Notes: a model not told the origin generated them from the sequence alone. A DNA stretch of 64,000 nt from Halopseudomonas bauzanensis (GCF_900114735.1 NZ_FOUA01000003.1:62001-126000), one strand, 5' to 3'. Counted from the stretch's first letter, positions 1-9,051 are shown. Numbers and translations are program-made.

Positions 1-1848
1 CGCCTGGCCTTCCGCCTGAGCCGACTGCGCCTGCTCGGCGTACATCTTCTGTACCATCGGGCCGGACGCTTCGGACAATGCGTTGATCTTGGCTTCGATC
101 TCGGCCTTGTCGTCGCCCTTGATCGCCTCTTCCAGATCGGCCAGCGCCTTCTCGATAGCGGCCTTCTCTTCCTCGGTGGCCTTGTCGCCCGCCTCGGTCA
201 GGGTCTTGCGAGTGGCATGCACCAGCTGGTCACCCTGGTTGCGCACGGTCACCAGCTCTTCGAACTTGCGATCTTCCTCGGCGTTGGCCTCGGCATCACG
301 CACCATCTGCTCGATTTCTTCATCGCTCAGACCGGAGTTGGCCTTGATCACGATCGACTGCTGCTTGCCGGTGGCCTTGTCCTTGGCGGACACATTGAGG
401 ATACCGTTGGCATCGATGTCGAAGCTGACCTCGATCTGCGGTACGCCACGCTGCGCCGGCGGGATGTCGGCCAGGTCGAAGCGACCCAGCGATTTGTTCT
501 GCTGCGCTTGCTTACGCTCACCCTGCAGTACGTGAATGGTCACTGCAGTCTGGTTGTCGTCCGCGGTCGAGAACACCTGCGACTTCTTGGTCGGAATGGT
601 GGTGTTCTTCTCGATCAGCGTGGTCATCACGCCGCCCATGGTTTCGATACCCAGCGACAGCGGGGACACGTCCAGCAGCAATACGTCTTTCACGTCACCG
701 GCCAGTACCGCGCCCTGGATAGCTGCACCCACGGCAACCGCTTCATCGGGGTTGACGTCCTTGCGCGGCTCCTTGCCAAAGAACTCGGCAACGGTCTTCT
801 GCACCAGCGGCATACGGGTCTGACCGCCCACCAGGATCACTTCGTTGATGTCGGAAACATCCAGACCAGCGTCCTTCATGGCCACACGGCACGGCTCGAT
901 GCTGCGCTTGATCAGCTCTTCAACCAGCGACTCCAGCTTGGCACGGGTCACTTTCACCTGCAGGTGCTTGGGACCGGAGGCATCGGCGGTGATGTACGGC
1001 AGGTTGACATCGGTCTGCTGGCTCGAGGACAGCTCGATCTTGGCTTTCTCAGCGGCTTCTTTCAGGCGCTGCAGGGCCAGCGGGTCGTTGTGTAGGTCAA
1101 CGCCGTTTTCCCGCTTGAACTCATCCGCCAGATAGTCGATCAGGCGCATGTCGAAGTCTTCACCACCAAGGAAAGTGTCGCCGTTGGTGGCCAGCACTTC
1201 GAACTGGTGCTCACCGTCAACTTCGGCAATCTCGATCACCGATACGTCGAAGGTACCGCCACCCAGGTCATATACCACCACGGTGGAATCGCCACGGGCC
1301 TTGTCCATCCCGTAGGCCAGCGCAGCCGCTGTCGGCTCGTTGATGATGCGCTTGACGTCCAGGCCAGCGATGCGACCGGCATCCTTGGTGGCCTGACGCT
1401 GGCTGTCATTGAAGTAAGCCGGTACGGTGATCACCGCCTCGGTGACGGCCTCGCCCAGATAGTCCTCGGCGGTCTTCTTCATCTTCTTCAGCACTTCCGC
1501 AGAAATCTGCGGCGGCGCCATCTTCTCACCCTTGGCCTCGACCCAGGCGTCACCGTTGTCGGCCTTGATGATCTTGTAGGGCACCAGCTTGATGTCCTTC
1601 TGCACGACGTCTTCGTCGAAGCGACGACCGATCAGACGTTTGACGGCGTTCAGGGTGTTCTGCGGGTTGGTGACCGATTGGCGCTTGGCGGACTGGCCGA
1701 CCAGCGTTTCTCCGTCGTTGGTATAGGCGACGATCGACGGCGTGGTACGACCACCCTCGGCGTTCTCGATCACCTTGGCCACACCATTTTCCATGACAGC
1801 GACGCAGGAGTTGGTAGTCCCCAGGTCGATACCGATGATTTTACCCAT
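1..1848 (-). CDS. dnaK: Chaperone DnaK (Hsp70), C-terminus cut by window edge
   Basis: This is the ATP-dependent Hsp70 chaperone that folds and refolds cytosolic proteins with DnaJ and GrpE. The reverse strand reads [19 protein letters not shown] from the ATG at 1848, which is the canonical Hsp70 nucleotide-binding start. About 616 codons are present, so compared with the roughly 638-residue family only the last few tens of disordered C-terminal residues lie off the left edge. A GGAG ribosome-binding site stands about 9 bases before the ATG. grpE lies upstream on the same strand, and a consensus sigma-32 promoter overlaps the grpE stop, so dnaK can be heat-induced on its own or from the grpE promoter. 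dnaJ would be expected beyond position 1. Confidence 0.97.
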   Translation of the reverse strand, partial: MGKIIGIDLGTTNSCVAVMENGVAKVIENAEGGRTTPSIVAYTNDGETLVGQSAKRQSVTNPQNTLNAVKRLIGRRFDEDVVQKDIKLVPYKIIKADNGDAWVEAKGEKMAPPQISAEVLKKMKKTAEDYLGEAVTEAVITVPAYFNDSQRQATKDAGRIAGLDVKRIINEPTAAALAYGMDKARGDSTVVVYDLGGGTFDVSVIEIAEVDGEHQFEVLATNGDTFLGGEDFDMRLIDYLADEFKRENGVDLHNDPLALQRLKEAAEKAKIELSSSQQTDVNLPYITADASGPKHLQVKVTRAKLESLVEELIKRSIEPCRVAMKDAGLDVSDINEVILVGGQTRMPLVQKTVAEFFGKEPRKDVNPDEAVAVGAAIQGAVLAGDVKDVLLLDVSPLSLGIETMGGVMTTLIEKNTTIPTKKSQVFSTADDNQTAVTIHVLQGERKQAQQNKSLGRFDLADIPPAQRGVPQIEVSFDIDANGILNVSAKDKATGKQQSIVIKANSGLSDEEIEQMVRDAEANAEEDRKFEELVTVRNQGDQLVHATRKTLTEAGDKATEEEKAAIEKALADLEEAIKGDDKAEIEAKINALSEASGPMVQKMYAEQAQSAQAEGQA

Positions 1849-1916
1849 GTGCTGTGTCTCCGAATATGCTGGCCGCTGTTGGTGCAGCGGCGCTGTTTGA
1901 TCTGTGTATGGACCCT

Positions 1917-1945
1917 AGATGGGGTCACGGAAAATCTTTTTCAAG
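1917..1945 (-). promoter_or_regulatory. Sigma-32 (RpoH) promoter of dnaK
   Basis: On the minus strand, CTTGAA (1945-1940) is followed after 15 bases by CCCCATCT (1924-1917). This matches the sigma-32 consensus CTTGAA-N13-17-CCCCAT. The -35 box contains the grpE stop codon. It lies about 70 bases before the dnaK start. Confidence 0.8.
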
Positions 1946-2522
1946 CCTGCTCGTTGATCGAACCTGCTGCCCCACCGGCACCCGCCTTACTCACCACCAC
2001 CATTGCCGGGCGCAGCAGGCGGCCGCTGAGGGTATAACCCTTCTGGAATACCTTGATCACGGTATTGGGCTCGACATTGTCGCGCTCTTCCATGGTCATC
2101 GCCTGGTGCAGTTCGGGATTGAAGGGTTCACCGTGGGGGTCGACCGCGACGATCTGATGTCGGGCCAGGGTATCGCTGAACAGCTTCAGGGTGAGTTCCA
2201 TGCCATCACGCATCGGCTTGATGGCGGCATCTTCGTCACTGGACAGCTCCAGGCCGCGCTCCAGGCTATCAACCACCGCCAGCAGATCATTGGCAAAACG
2301 TTCCAGAGCGAACTTGTGCGCCTTTTCCACTTCCTGTTCAGCGCGACGACGGGCGTTCTGCACATCGGCAGCGGCACGCAGAGCCTGATCCTGGGCCGTG
2401 GCCAGCTGCTCTTCCAGGCTGGCGATCCGGGCTACCAGGTCCTCCTCCACAGCAACGGTCTCCTGCCCCTGATCGGCTACAGACTCCTCGTCCTGCAGCT
2501 CCTGTCTCGGTTCGTCCACCAT
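1941..2522 (-). CDS. grpE: Nucleotide exchange factor GrpE
   Basis: GrpE releases ADP from DnaK and acts as a thermosensor in the Hsp70 cycle. The 193-residue protein has an acidic N-terminus ([13 protein letters not shown]), a long helical coiled region (about residues 35-90), and the C-terminal beta-wing signature around [10 protein letters not shown] and [21 protein letters not shown] longer frame opens at 2555, but the ATG at 2522 is preferred because AGGAGAT lies at the correct distance before it and the resulting length matches Pseudomonas GrpE. It is followed by dnaK on the same strand after 92 bases. Confidence 0.96.
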   Translation of the reverse strand: MVDEPRQELQDEESVADQGQETVAVEEDLVARIASLEEQLATAQDQALRAAADVQNARRRAEQEVEKAHKFALERFANDLLAVVDSLERGLELSSDEDAAIKPMRDGMELTLKLFSDTLARHQIVAVDPHGEPFNPELHQAMTMEERDNVEPNTVIKVFQKGYTLSGRLLRPAMVVVSKAGAGGAAGSINEQA

Positions 2523-2589
2523 GTATATCTCCTGTCTGACAAAATAAGGCGACACGGCCCAGCGGCCGGATTGAACTTCACTGCACCCT

Positions 2590-2617
2590 ATATGGGGATC
2601 GCCTTCCCAGGTTCAAG
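2590..2617 (-). promoter_or_regulatory. Sigma-32 (RpoH) promoter of grpE
   Basis: On the minus strand, CTTGAA (2617-2612), a 14-base spacer and CCCCATAT (2597-2590) form a near-perfect heat-shock promoter about 70 bases upstream of the grpE ATG. Confidence 0.82.
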
Positions 2618-2668
2618 GGCAGTTTTTCACAGCGGGTGAACAAGGGGTTGAGGAACCCCACAGCACTA

Positions 2669-2684
2669 CTGTATAAATAACCAG
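2669..2684 (+). promoter_or_regulatory. LexA (SOS) box of recN
   Basis: CTGTATAAATAACCAG matches the gamma-proteobacterial LexA consensus CTGT-N8-ACAG at all but one base, with CTG and CAG arms 10 bases apart. It sits 27 bases upstream of the recN start. recN is a classic SOS gene, so repression by LexA is expected. Confidence 0.78.
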
Positions 2685-2710
2685 AACAACAATCTTCGGA
2701 GAGCGACTCC

Positions 2711-4387
2711 ATGTTGGTGCATCTGGCGGTGAACAACTACGCAATTGTCGATCATCTCGAGCTGGAACTCGATCGGGGCATGACCGTGATCACCGGTGAA
2801 ACCGGCGCCGGCAAATCCATCATGCTCGACGCACTGGCGCTGACCCTGGGCGACCGCGCCGACAGTGGCGCCGTACGCCCGGGTGCCGACAAGGCAGACA
2901 TTCTTGCCACCTTCGATATCAGCGAGATCCCCGAAGCGGTCCAATGGCTCAACCAGCGCGACCTGAGCAGCGACGAATCACAGGTCATCCTGCGCCGGGT
3001 GGTCACCGCCGAAGGCCGCTCACGCGCCTACATCAACGGCAGCCCCTGTCCGCAGCAGGATCTCCGCGCCCTGGGCGAAATGCTCATCGATATTCACAGC
3101 CAGCATGAACACCAGTCGTTATTGAAAGCTGATACCCACCGCCGACTGCTGGATGACTATGCCGGCGCCAGCGACCTGGCCCGCCAGGTCCAGCTCGCTG
3201 CGCAGCGTTGTCGGCAGACCGAGCAGGCGTTGCAGCAGGCCAGTGACACCAACGATGAGCAGAACGCGCGCATTCAGTTGCTCAGCTATCAATTGGAAGA
3301 ACTCGACAATCTGAGCCTGCAAGATGGCGAACTGGAACAACTGGAAGCGGAACAACGTCAGTTGGCGAACGCCGAGCTGATCATGCAGTCCTGCCAGCAG
3401 ATCATCAATATCTGCAGCGAAAGCGACAGCGGCAGTGTGCTGCAGGCACTAACCTCAAGCCTCAACCGGCTGGGCGGTCTGAAGGAGCATGGCCGCAGCC
3501 TCGATGAGGCGCACAACCTGCTGTCCGGTGCGCAGATTCAGGTGGAAGAAGCGGTTGGCGAGCTGACCCGCTATCTGGACCACTTCGAGGCCGACCCGCA
3601 GCGCCAGCAGCAGGTCGAAGAGCGGCTCGGCGTGATTCATGACCTGGCCCGCAAACATCGGGTCAACGCCGATGAATTGCCCGCCTTGCAGCAACGCCTG
3701 ATCGACGAGCTGGAAGGCATCCAGCAGCAGGACGCCGACCGGGAACGACTATCTGAGGAATTGGTAGCCTACCGCGAGCACTTCCAGAGCCTGGCCAGCC
3801 GCCTCTCGGACACCCGCCGCAAGGCCGCCACCCGCCTGGCCAAAGCCGTTACCGGCGAGATCCAGCAACTGGGCATGCCCGGCGGCCAGGTCAAGGTGGA
3901 GCTGCATCCGCTCAAAGCTGAACAGACGCCGCTGCAGGGTCTGGAGAATGTCGAATTTCTAGTCAGTGCCAACCCCGGCCAGCCGGCCAAGCCCCTGGCC
4001 AAGGTGGCCTCGGGCGGCGAACTGTCACGTATCAGCCTGGGCATCCAGGTCATTACCGCCCAGACCTCGCGAGTCTCGACGCTGGTATTCGATGAAGTAG
4101 ACGTGGGTATTGGCGGGCCAACCGCCGAAATCGTCGGCAAGTTGCTGCGCCAACTGGGCGAACGCGGCCAGGTACTGACGGTGACCCATCTGCCGCAGGT
4201 GGCCGCGCAGGGGCATCAACATCTGTTCGTACGCAAGGAGCAGAAGCGCGACTCGACCCGCACCTGTATCGACCGCCTGGATCAGGAAGGCCGCGTGCAG
4301 GAAGTGGCGCGCATGCTGGGTGGAGTGGATCTTACCGAGGAGTCCCTGGCCCATGCCCGCAAACAATTGGCGGGCAATCAGCCATGA
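2711..4387 (+). CDS. recN: DNA repair protein RecN
   Basis: RecN is an SMC-like ATPase that acts early in recombinational repair of double-strand breaks. The 558-residue protein begins MLVHLAVNNYAIVDHLELEL. It has Walker A GETGAGKS (about residues 30-37), a long central coiled coil rich in Gln/Glu/Leu (about 160-370), the ABC signature ASGGELSRISLG and Walker B LVFDEVDVGIGG near residues 440-480. This is the full family length. It is preceded by a LexA box and convergent with fur across two strong hairpins. Confidence 0.97.
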   Translation: MLVHLAVNNYAIVDHLELELDRGMTVITGETGAGKSIMLDALALTLGDRADSGAVRPGADKADILATFDISEIPEAVQWLNQRDLSSDESQVILRRVVTAEGRSRAYINGSPCPQQDLRALGEMLIDIHSQHEHQSLLKADTHRRLLDDYAGASDLARQVQLAAQRCRQTEQALQQASDTNDEQNARIQLLSYQLEELDNLSLQDGELEQLEAEQRQLANAELIMQSCQQIINICSESDSGSVLQALTSSLNRLGGLKEHGRSLDEAHNLLSGAQIQVEEAVGELTRYLDHFEADPQRQQQVEERLGVIHDLARKHRVNADELPALQQRLIDELEGIQQQDADRERLSEELVAYREHFQSLASRLSDTRRKAATRLAKAVTGEIQQLGMPGGQVKVELHPLKAEQTPLQGLENVEFLVSANPGQPAKPLAKVASGGELSRISLGIQVITAQTSRVSTLVFDEVDVGIGGPTAEIVGKLLRQLGERGQVLTVTHLPQVAAQGHQHLFVRKEQKRDSTRTCIDRLDQEGRVQEVARMLGGVDLTEESLAHARKQLAGNQP

Positions 4388-4441
4388 CTGGCTGACGGCT
4401 TGCCCGTCAGCCAGCGCAGGTCAGGCGAGTGCCTGACCTGC
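4388..4441. terminator. Tandem hairpins between convergent recN and fur
   Basis: Two perfect 11-bp stems stand back to back: CTGGCTGACGG/CCGTCAGCCAG (4388-4414) and GCAGGTCAGGC/GCCTGACCTGC (4416-4441), each with a 4-5 base loop. Neither is followed by a clear T-run. They probably serve as a bidirectional terminator or 3' end stabiliser. Confidence 0.55.
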
Positions 4442-4448
4442 CGATGCA

Positions 4449-4853
4449 TCAACCTTTCTTCTTCACATACAGCACGAGATTGTGATCCACCATCTCGTAG
4501 CCGTGTTCCTTGACGATTTCCTTCTGACGACGCTCGATCTCTTCATCGAAGAACTCGATCACTTCGCCGGTATCCACGCACACCATGTGGTCGTGATGCT
4601 CGCCATCTGCCAGCTCGAATACCGCATGGCCGCCATCGAAATTGTGGCGCACCACCAGACCGGCCGTCTCGAACTGGGTGAGTACCCGATAAACGGTAGC
4701 CAGACCAACGTCTTCACCCGCTTCCATCAGAGCCTTGTAGACGTCCTCGGCACTCATGTGGCGGTCTTCTGTGTTGTCCAGCATCTGCAGGATCTTGACG
4801 CGCGGTAAGGTGACCTTGAGGCCCGCTTTGCGCAGTTCGTGATTTTCAACCAT
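4449..4853 (-). CDS. fur: Ferric uptake regulator Fur
   Basis: Fur is the Fe(II)-dependent repressor of iron uptake genes. The 134-residue form starts MVENHELRKAGLKVTLPRVK. The winged-helix DNA-binding half (YKALMEAGEDVGLATVYRVL) is followed by the metal-binding half with HAVFELADGEHHDHMVCVDTG. A longer frame opens at 4913, but the ATG at 4853 gives the conserved Pseudomonas Fur N-terminus and length. The gene is divergent from bamE with about 95 bases between, the same omlA-fur head-to-head arrangement known in Pseudomonas aeruginosa. Confidence 0.97.
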   Translation of the reverse strand: MVENHELRKAGLKVTLPRVKILQMLDNTEDRHMSAEDVYKALMEAGEDVGLATVYRVLTQFETAGLVVRHNFDGGHAVFELADGEHHDHMVCVDTGEVIEFFDEEIERRQKEIVKEHGYEMVDHNLVLYVKKKG

Positions 4854-4947
4854 GGTCAGTTTCTCTCTCAACGCTTCGCAGCGCTGGATCAGTCGGGTAT
4901 GATTCAGGGCCATTCAGCCAACTTTCGATAGTGGATGTTACCACGCG

Positions 4948-5385
4948 ATGCCAAATAGTCTGAACCGTCTCATTTGTATCCTGCTGTTTTGCGCCGCGGG
5001 CGCTGGTCTTTCCGGTTGCGGTTTTCCGGGTGTATATAAGATTGATGTCCAACAGGGCAACGTCGTCACCCAGGAAATGGTAGACCAACTGCGTCCCGGC
5101 ATGACCCAACGGCAAGTACGTTTCATCATGGGCACGCCCCTGCTGCAGGATACCTTCGAGCCCAACCGCTGGGATTACCTGTATAGCCTGCAGGCCGGGC
5201 ACAGCCCCCGCGAGCAGGAACGCATCAGCCTGATGTTCGAGGACGACCTGCTGGTTGGCCTCGCCGGCGATTTCGTTCCAGGCACCAGCCGGGATGAAGA
5301 AATCATGAGCGGCGATAGCGCCACAGAGCCTGCGGCCACCCCCTATCCGATCGATCTCGGCGCACCGCTGGGCACTGGCGAATAA
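4948..5385 (+). CDS. bamE: Outer membrane assembly lipoprotein BamE (OmlA)
   Basis: BamE is a small lipoprotein of the BAM complex that inserts beta-barrels into the outer membrane. The 145-residue protein has a lipoprotein signal peptide ending in the lipobox LSGC (about residues 21-24), then the SmpA/OmlA fold with [18 protein letters not shown] and [19 protein letters not shown]. The divergent partner is fur. Confidence 0.96.
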   Translation: MPNSLNRLICILLFCAAGAGLSGCGFPGVYKIDVQQGNVVTQEMVDQLRPGMTQRQVRFIMGTPLLQDTFEPNRWDYLYSLQAGHSPREQERISLMFEDDLLVGLAGDFVPGTSRDEEIMSGDSATEPAATPYPIDLGAPLGTGE

Positions 5386-5391
5386 ATCGAC

Positions 5392-5411
5392 GGGCGGCGC
5401 TGGCGCCGCCC
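5392..5411. terminator. GC-rich hairpin between bamE and the RnfH-family gene
   Basis: A 9-bp perfect stem, GGGCGGCGC/GCGCCGCCC, with a 2-base centre lies in the 30-base space between two convergent stop codons. There is no strong T-run. It is a likely bidirectional terminator. Confidence 0.5.
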
Positions 5412-5415
5412 AGAT

Positions 5416-5727
5416 TCAATCCGCTCTGGCTGCCTCCTTGTTTCTGGCCGCCCGCTGCTTGCGCACCTCCTTGGGATCGGCAATCAGCGGGCGGTACAGT
5501 TCCACGCGCTCCCCTTCCCTCAGCTCCCGCTCTGCCGGCTGGGCCACCAGCTTGCCGAAAACGCCCATATCGCACGCCTCCAGATCCACTCCCGGGAAAT
5601 GTTCGGTAATTCCCGACAGCCGCGCCGCCTGCAGAACCGTGGTTCCTGCCGGCACGGTCAGGCGAATGATGCGCTGCTGATCGGGCAGCGCATAGGCCAC
5701 TTCCACAGTGATGGCCGGCTCACTCAC
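5416..5727 (-). CDS. RnfH-family ubiquitin-fold protein (UPF0125, also called RatB)
   Basis: This 103-residue protein has a beta-grasp fold: ITVEVAYALPDQQRIIRLTVPAG, a conserved LEACDMGVFGKLV core and the end motif ERVELYRPLIADPKEVRKQRA. The C-terminal tail is Lys/Arg-rich. Its biochemical role is not settled. It overlaps the upstream ratA stop by 4 bases, so the two are co-translated, as in many gamma-proteobacteria where ratA-ratB sit beside smpB. Confidence 0.92.
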   Translation of the reverse strand: MSEPAITVEVAYALPDQQRIIRLTVPAGTTVLQAARLSGITEHFPGVDLEACDMGVFGKLVAQPAERELREGERVELYRPLIADPKEVRKQRAARNKEAARAD

Positions 5728-6158
5728 CCGTATAACTCCTGGGCCCGCTTGGAAAACGCCTCAACCATGGTATTGGCCGCGTGATTGAACAGGGGGCCCA
5801 GGGTGGCGCGCACCAGGGCTCCAGAATAGTTGAATTGCATGTCCAGAGTAATCTTGCAGGCTTGCTCGTTCAGCGCCTGGAAAGTCCAGACGCCATTGAG
5901 TTCAGTGAAAGGACCGTCTTCCAGGCGCATCTCGATGCGCTCACCGGGTACCAACTGATTGTGGGTGGTAAAGGACTGGTGCAGTCCAGCCTTGCCCACC
6001 GTCAGCCGGGCCTGCATGGACTCGTCGGTTTCACTGATGACCTCCGCCTTGGTGCACCAGGGCAGAAATTCGGGGTAGTGCTCGACCCGATTCACCAGGT
6101 CGAACAGGCGCTCCGCCGGGAAAGGCAGCAGAGCCGAACGCTTGATGTGCGTCGTCAT
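5724..6158 (-). CDS. ratA: RatA / COQ10-type START-domain protein
   Basis: This 144-residue member of the polyketide cyclase/COQ10 family begins MTTHIKRSALLPFPAERLFDLVNRV with the typical YPEFLPWCTKAEV motif. In Escherichia coli RatA was reported to block 70S ribosome association, while homologues bind coenzyme Q; which activity applies here cannot be told from sequence. It is the first gene of a two-gene unit with the RnfH-family gene and divergent from smpB. Confidence 0.93.
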   Translation of the reverse strand: MTTHIKRSALLPFPAERLFDLVNRVEHYPEFLPWCTKAEVISETDESMQARLTVGKAGLHQSFTTHNQLVPGERIEMRLEDGPFTELNGVWTFQALNEQACKITLDMQFNYSGALVRATLGPLFNHAANTMVEAFSKRAQELYG

Positions 6159-6342
6159 AGGTTATTCACTTGAACAGTTCGGTTATGAATCATCAAGAAT
6201 ATAGCGTACCAGTGAACGACCCACCGGGAACAGGCGCGATTTACCCGCTCCGGCCACACCCACGGCGCATCGATTCGGCGCTTCGGCCACGATAGAGACT
6301 GCCAGCCCACCATCAGAGATAGCAGAAGGCAGCGGCAACCCC

Positions 6343-6348
6343 TATAAT
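6343..6348 (+). promoter_or_regulatory. Perfect -10 box (TATAAT) very close to the smpB start
   Basis: TATAAT stands only 9 bases before the smpB ATG at 6358, and no clear -35 box is seen 17 bases upstream. A transcript starting 6-8 bases after it would have almost no 5' leader. Confidence 0.4.
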
Positions 6349-6357
6349 ACGCCGCCT

Positions 6358-6840
6358 ATGAGCAAGCAAAAGAAACCCCAGGCCAACGGCGGCACCATCG
6401 CGCTGAACAAACGGGCCAAGCATGAATATTTTGTCGAGCAACGCTTTGAAGCGGGCATCTCCCTTGCTGGCTGGGAAGTGAAAAGCCTGCGCGCCGGAAA
6501 GGCACAGCTGGTTGATAGCTACGTGTTGCTGAAGGACGGCGAAGCTTACCTGTTCGGCGCACATATCACCCCGCTGCAAACCGCCAGCACCCATGTCATT
6601 GCCGACCCGATCCGCACCCGCAAACTGCTGTTGCACACCAAGGAGCTCGACAAGATCATCTCCGGTGTCGAGCAGAAGGGTTACAGCTGCGTAGCCATGG
6701 CGTTGTATTGGAAGAAGCACCTGGTCAAGTGCGAGATTGCCTTGGTCAAGGGCAAGAAGGAATACGACAAGCGCGAGACGGAAAAGAATCGCGACTGGGA
6801 CCGTGAGAAACAGCGACTGGTCCGCGAAAGCAACCGCTGA
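6358..6840 (+). CDS. smpB: SsrA-binding protein SmpB
   Basis: SmpB binds tmRNA and delivers it to stalled ribosomes in trans-translation. The 160-residue protein begins [21 protein letters not shown] and contains the family core [27 protein letters not shown] and [18 protein letters not shown]. The C-terminal tail is basic ([20 protein letters not shown]) and enters the ribosomal decoding channel in known structures. The ssrA gene follows 85 bases downstream on the same strand. The start matches Pseudomonas SmpB even though little leader is available upstream. Confidence 0.97.
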   Translation: MSKQKKPQANGGTIALNKRAKHEYFVEQRFEAGISLAGWEVKSLRAGKAQLVDSYVLLKDGEAYLFGAHITPLQTASTHVIADPIRTRKLLLHTKELDKIISGVEQKGYSCVAMALYWKKHLVKCEIALVKGKKEYDKRETEKNRDWDREKQRLVRESNR

Positions 6841-6925
6841 CCAATCTGTTGCCAAAGATGTCGCTGCTGTACGCTGGAGAACCTTTGGCGTAGAATAGCC
6901 TCTGATGTAATAGCACCAGGGTTTT

Positions 6926-7313
6926 GGGGCCGATCAGGATTCGACGACGGTTACAAAGCTTGAGGGGCATGCCGAGTTGGTAACAGAACTCGTAAATACA
7001 CTGTTGCAAACCTATATAATTGCCAATGACGACAATTATGGTGCACAACTAGCTGCGTAAGCAGCCAAGTAGCACTTCTGGTAGCTTCGGCTCCAGCAAT
7101 CATCAGAGGATGTCTGTAAACTCGAAATGATTGTCATATAGAACAGAATCGCCGCCAAGTTCGCTGTAGACGTAACGGCTAAAACTCATACAGCTCGCTC
7201 CAAACACCCTGCCACTCGGGCGGTGAGGAGTTAACTCAATAGAGATGGCTAAGCATGTAGAACCGATAGTGGCGGACTGGCGGACGGGGGTTCAAATCCC
7301 CCCGGCTCCACCA
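6926..7313 (+). ncRNA. ssrA: Transfer-messenger RNA (tmRNA, SsrA)
   Basis: The 5' end GGGGCCGATCAGGATTCGAC and the 3' end GGTTCAAATCC...GGCTCCACCA form the tRNA-Ala-like domain, with the T-arm at about 7284-7303. The reading frame resumes at GCC (7022) and encodes ANDDNYGAQLAA followed by TAA at 7058-7060, a proteolysis tag of the Pseudomonas type. The 388-base length is typical. A TAGAAT box at 6891-6896 could be its -10, giving a short 5' leader to be processed. The 3' end is the likely integration site of the neighbouring island. Confidence 0.97.
7288..7313 (+). other. Probable attachment site (attL) in the tmRNA 3' end
   Basis: The intact tmRNA T-arm and CCA end is followed at once by foreign-looking sequence and, 185 bases later, by an integrase gene reading away from it. 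The tmRNA 3' end is a well-known integration target. I did not find a second copy in this window, so the other end is probably beyond 64000 or lost. Confidence 0.5.
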
Positions 7314-7326
7314 AATACACATCTAA

Positions 7327-7350
7327 GGGCGTCCACGGACGTCCTTTTTT
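7327..7350 (+). terminator. Rho-independent terminator after ssrA
   Basis: GGGCGTCC and GGACGTCC pair (one G-U pair) around a tiny loop and are followed by six T residues at 7345-7350. It sits 13 bases past the tmRNA CCA end. Confidence 0.7.
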
Positions 7351-7426
7351 GTGCCTGAAATCCAGTAAATACGGGGCTTTCAGCTCTACTGGTGTCCATG
7401 GGCGTCCACCTGCAGCCACGACCTTT

Positions 7427-7497
7427 GGTATACCAGATGGTATTCCAAAGGTTGATCTGGTATTTTTTGGAATACCAAGACCAGCTGTGGAATACCA
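7427..7497. repeat. Four GGWATWCCA-type repeats upstream of the integrase
   Basis: GGTATACCA (7427), GGTATTCCA (7439, inverted) and GGAATACCA (7469 and 7489) cluster in 71 bases ending at the integrase ATG. GGTATTCCAAA at 7439 and TTTGGAATACC at 7466 form an 11-bp inverted repeat. They look like arm-type integrase or excisionase binding sites, or autorepressor operators. The function is inferred from position. Confidence 0.5.
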
Positions 7498-7498
7498 A

Positions 7499-8755
7499 AT
7501 GCGTGCTCAAGCGATTCGCCTGACAGAAGCCAAGATCAAAAATGCCAAAGCCCAAGAGAAGGACTATGTGATGGGCGATGGCGACGGCCTTCAAATGCGA
7601 ATACGAATCAATGGCTCTAAGCTATGGAATTTTAACTACTACCATCCCGTAACCAAGAAACGCCTCAACATGGGCTTGGGTGCTTACCCCGAGATATCGC
7701 TTTCTCAAGCGCGGAAGATGACGATAGAAGCCAGAGAGCTGATCGCAACTGGGATAGATCCAAAGGAACACCGTGATCAGGTGCGCCAAGAGCAAAGAGC
7801 AGCCACTGAGCACACCCTCGAAAAAGTTGCTGAAGCCTGGTTCAACCTGAAGAAAGAAAACGTCACCGTAGCCTACGCTGAGGACATCTGGCGCTCCCTG
7901 ACCCTGCATGTATTTCCGGATATTGGTGAAACCCCTATCTCCAAGATCACCGCTCCGAAGGTAATTGATCTTCTACGCCCCCTGGAAACCAAAGGCAGCC
8001 TGGAGACGGTCAAGCGCGTATCCCAGCGGTTGAACGAGATCATGACCTATGCCGTCAACTCCGGCCTGATACACGCCAATCCGCTCAGCGGCATCCGTGC
8101 CGTCTTCAAGAAGCCAAAAAAACAGAATATGGCGGCCTTACACCCAGATGAACTCCCGGAGCTCATGGTCGCCTTGGCAAACGCCAGTATCAAGCGAACC
8201 ACACGCGCCCTGATCGAATGGCAACTACACACCATGACTCGACCGGTAGAGGCAGCAACCACCCGCTGGTCTGATATCGACCTAGAGAAAAAGACCTGGA
8301 CGATTCCTGCTGAACGAATGAAGAAGCGCCGACCGCACACCATCCCACTAACCCCACAAACCCTGGCTATCCTTGAGACAGTCAAACCCTACAGCGGACA
8401 CCGTGAGTATGTGTTCCCCGCCGACCGTAACCCTCGCGATCATTGCAACAGCCAAACTGCCAACATGGCCCTAAAACGCATGGGGTTTGCTGGCCGCTTG
8501 GTCAGTCACGGCATGCGCTCCATCGCCAGCACTACCTTGAACGAACACGGCTTTGAGCCAGAGCTGATTGAGGTCGCCTTGGCTCACGTAGACAAGGATG
8601 AGGTTCGCAGCGCCTACAACCGCGCTGATTACGTCGAACGCCGCAGACCGATGATGGAATGGTGGAGCAAACATATTCAGCAGGCAGCCACTGGGAACCT
8701 CTCGGTAGCTGCTATCGCCGAGGGCAATGAGAAAAAGGTTGTGTCGATTAGGTGA
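7499..8755 (+). CDS. Tyrosine integrase of the IntS/P4 family
   Basis: This site-specific recombinase would insert or excise the element at the tmRNA gene. The chosen ATG at 7499 gives a 418-residue protein starting MRAQAIRLTEAKIKNAKAQEKDY, the DUF4102-type arm-binding domain (residues 1-90). A core-binding SAM-like domain follows (about 100-190), then the catalytic domain: Arg in HTMTRPVEAATTRW, the H-x-x-R box SHGMRSIA, the later His in ALAHVD and nucleophile Tyr in EVRSAYNRADY. All catalytic residues are present. The frame opens further up at 7349, but that part runs through the terminator and repeats and has no family likeness. Confidence 0.93.
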   Translation: MRAQAIRLTEAKIKNAKAQEKDYVMGDGDGLQMRIRINGSKLWNFNYYHPVTKKRLNMGLGAYPEISLSQARKMTIEARELIATGIDPKEHRDQVRQEQRAATEHTLEKVAEAWFNLKKENVTVAYAEDIWRSLTLHVFPDIGETPISKITAPKVIDLLRPLETKGSLETVKRVSQRLNEIMTYAVNSGLIHANPLSGIRAVFKKPKKQNMAALHPDELPELMVALANASIKRTTRALIEWQLHTMTRPVEAATTRWSDIDLEKKTWTIPAERMKKRRPHTIPLTPQTLAILETVKPYSGHREYVFPADRNPRDHCNSQTANMALKRMGFAGRLVSHGMRSIASTTLNEHGFEPELIEVALAHVDKDEVRSAYNRADYVERRRPMMEWWSKHIQQAATGNLSVAAIAEGNEKKVVSIR

Positions 8756-9051
8756 TTTAGAGGCAGCTTTCTGCCAAAAGCGGACAGTCATGGCGTCTAC
8801 GATACTATGCGCGACTCACACAGCACGTCCGCGAACGTCAGGGTAGGGGTAATTGGTGTCAGGTGAACATAACTCGTCTGATCGTCCGCCGTTAACAATT
8901 TTTCTGCCTTGATCCGCCTATCGGAAAGGCCATGCCAGCTGCCTGTTTGTCAGAAATTTTCATCTGAACCCAGTTTTGCCGGAAAGGCAGTCGCCCTGCT
9001 CAAGAAAACCAATGGTCGGCATGCCCTCGCCAAACAGTGTATTGGCGGCTA
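8756..9051. other. Gene-free spacer with a recombinase-associated hairpin
   Basis: The 296 bases between the integrase and the phosphatase gene hold no convincing gene. At 8762-8790 is a hairpin-like element whose reverse complement contains GTCCGCTTTTGGCAGAAAGC. It is related to elements at 19305 and 24093. The rest shows no promoter or repeat that I can support. Confidence 0.5.

Noticed and set aside
217-2037. Long plus-strand open frames opposite dnaK (about 290 and 276 codons)
   Set aside because: They are antisense shadows of dnaK codon usage in GC-rich DNA, without ribosome-binding sites or family likeness.
7349-7498. N-terminal extension of the tmRNA-site integrase
   Set aside because: It covers the ssrA terminator and the GGWATWCCA repeats and adds no known domain.
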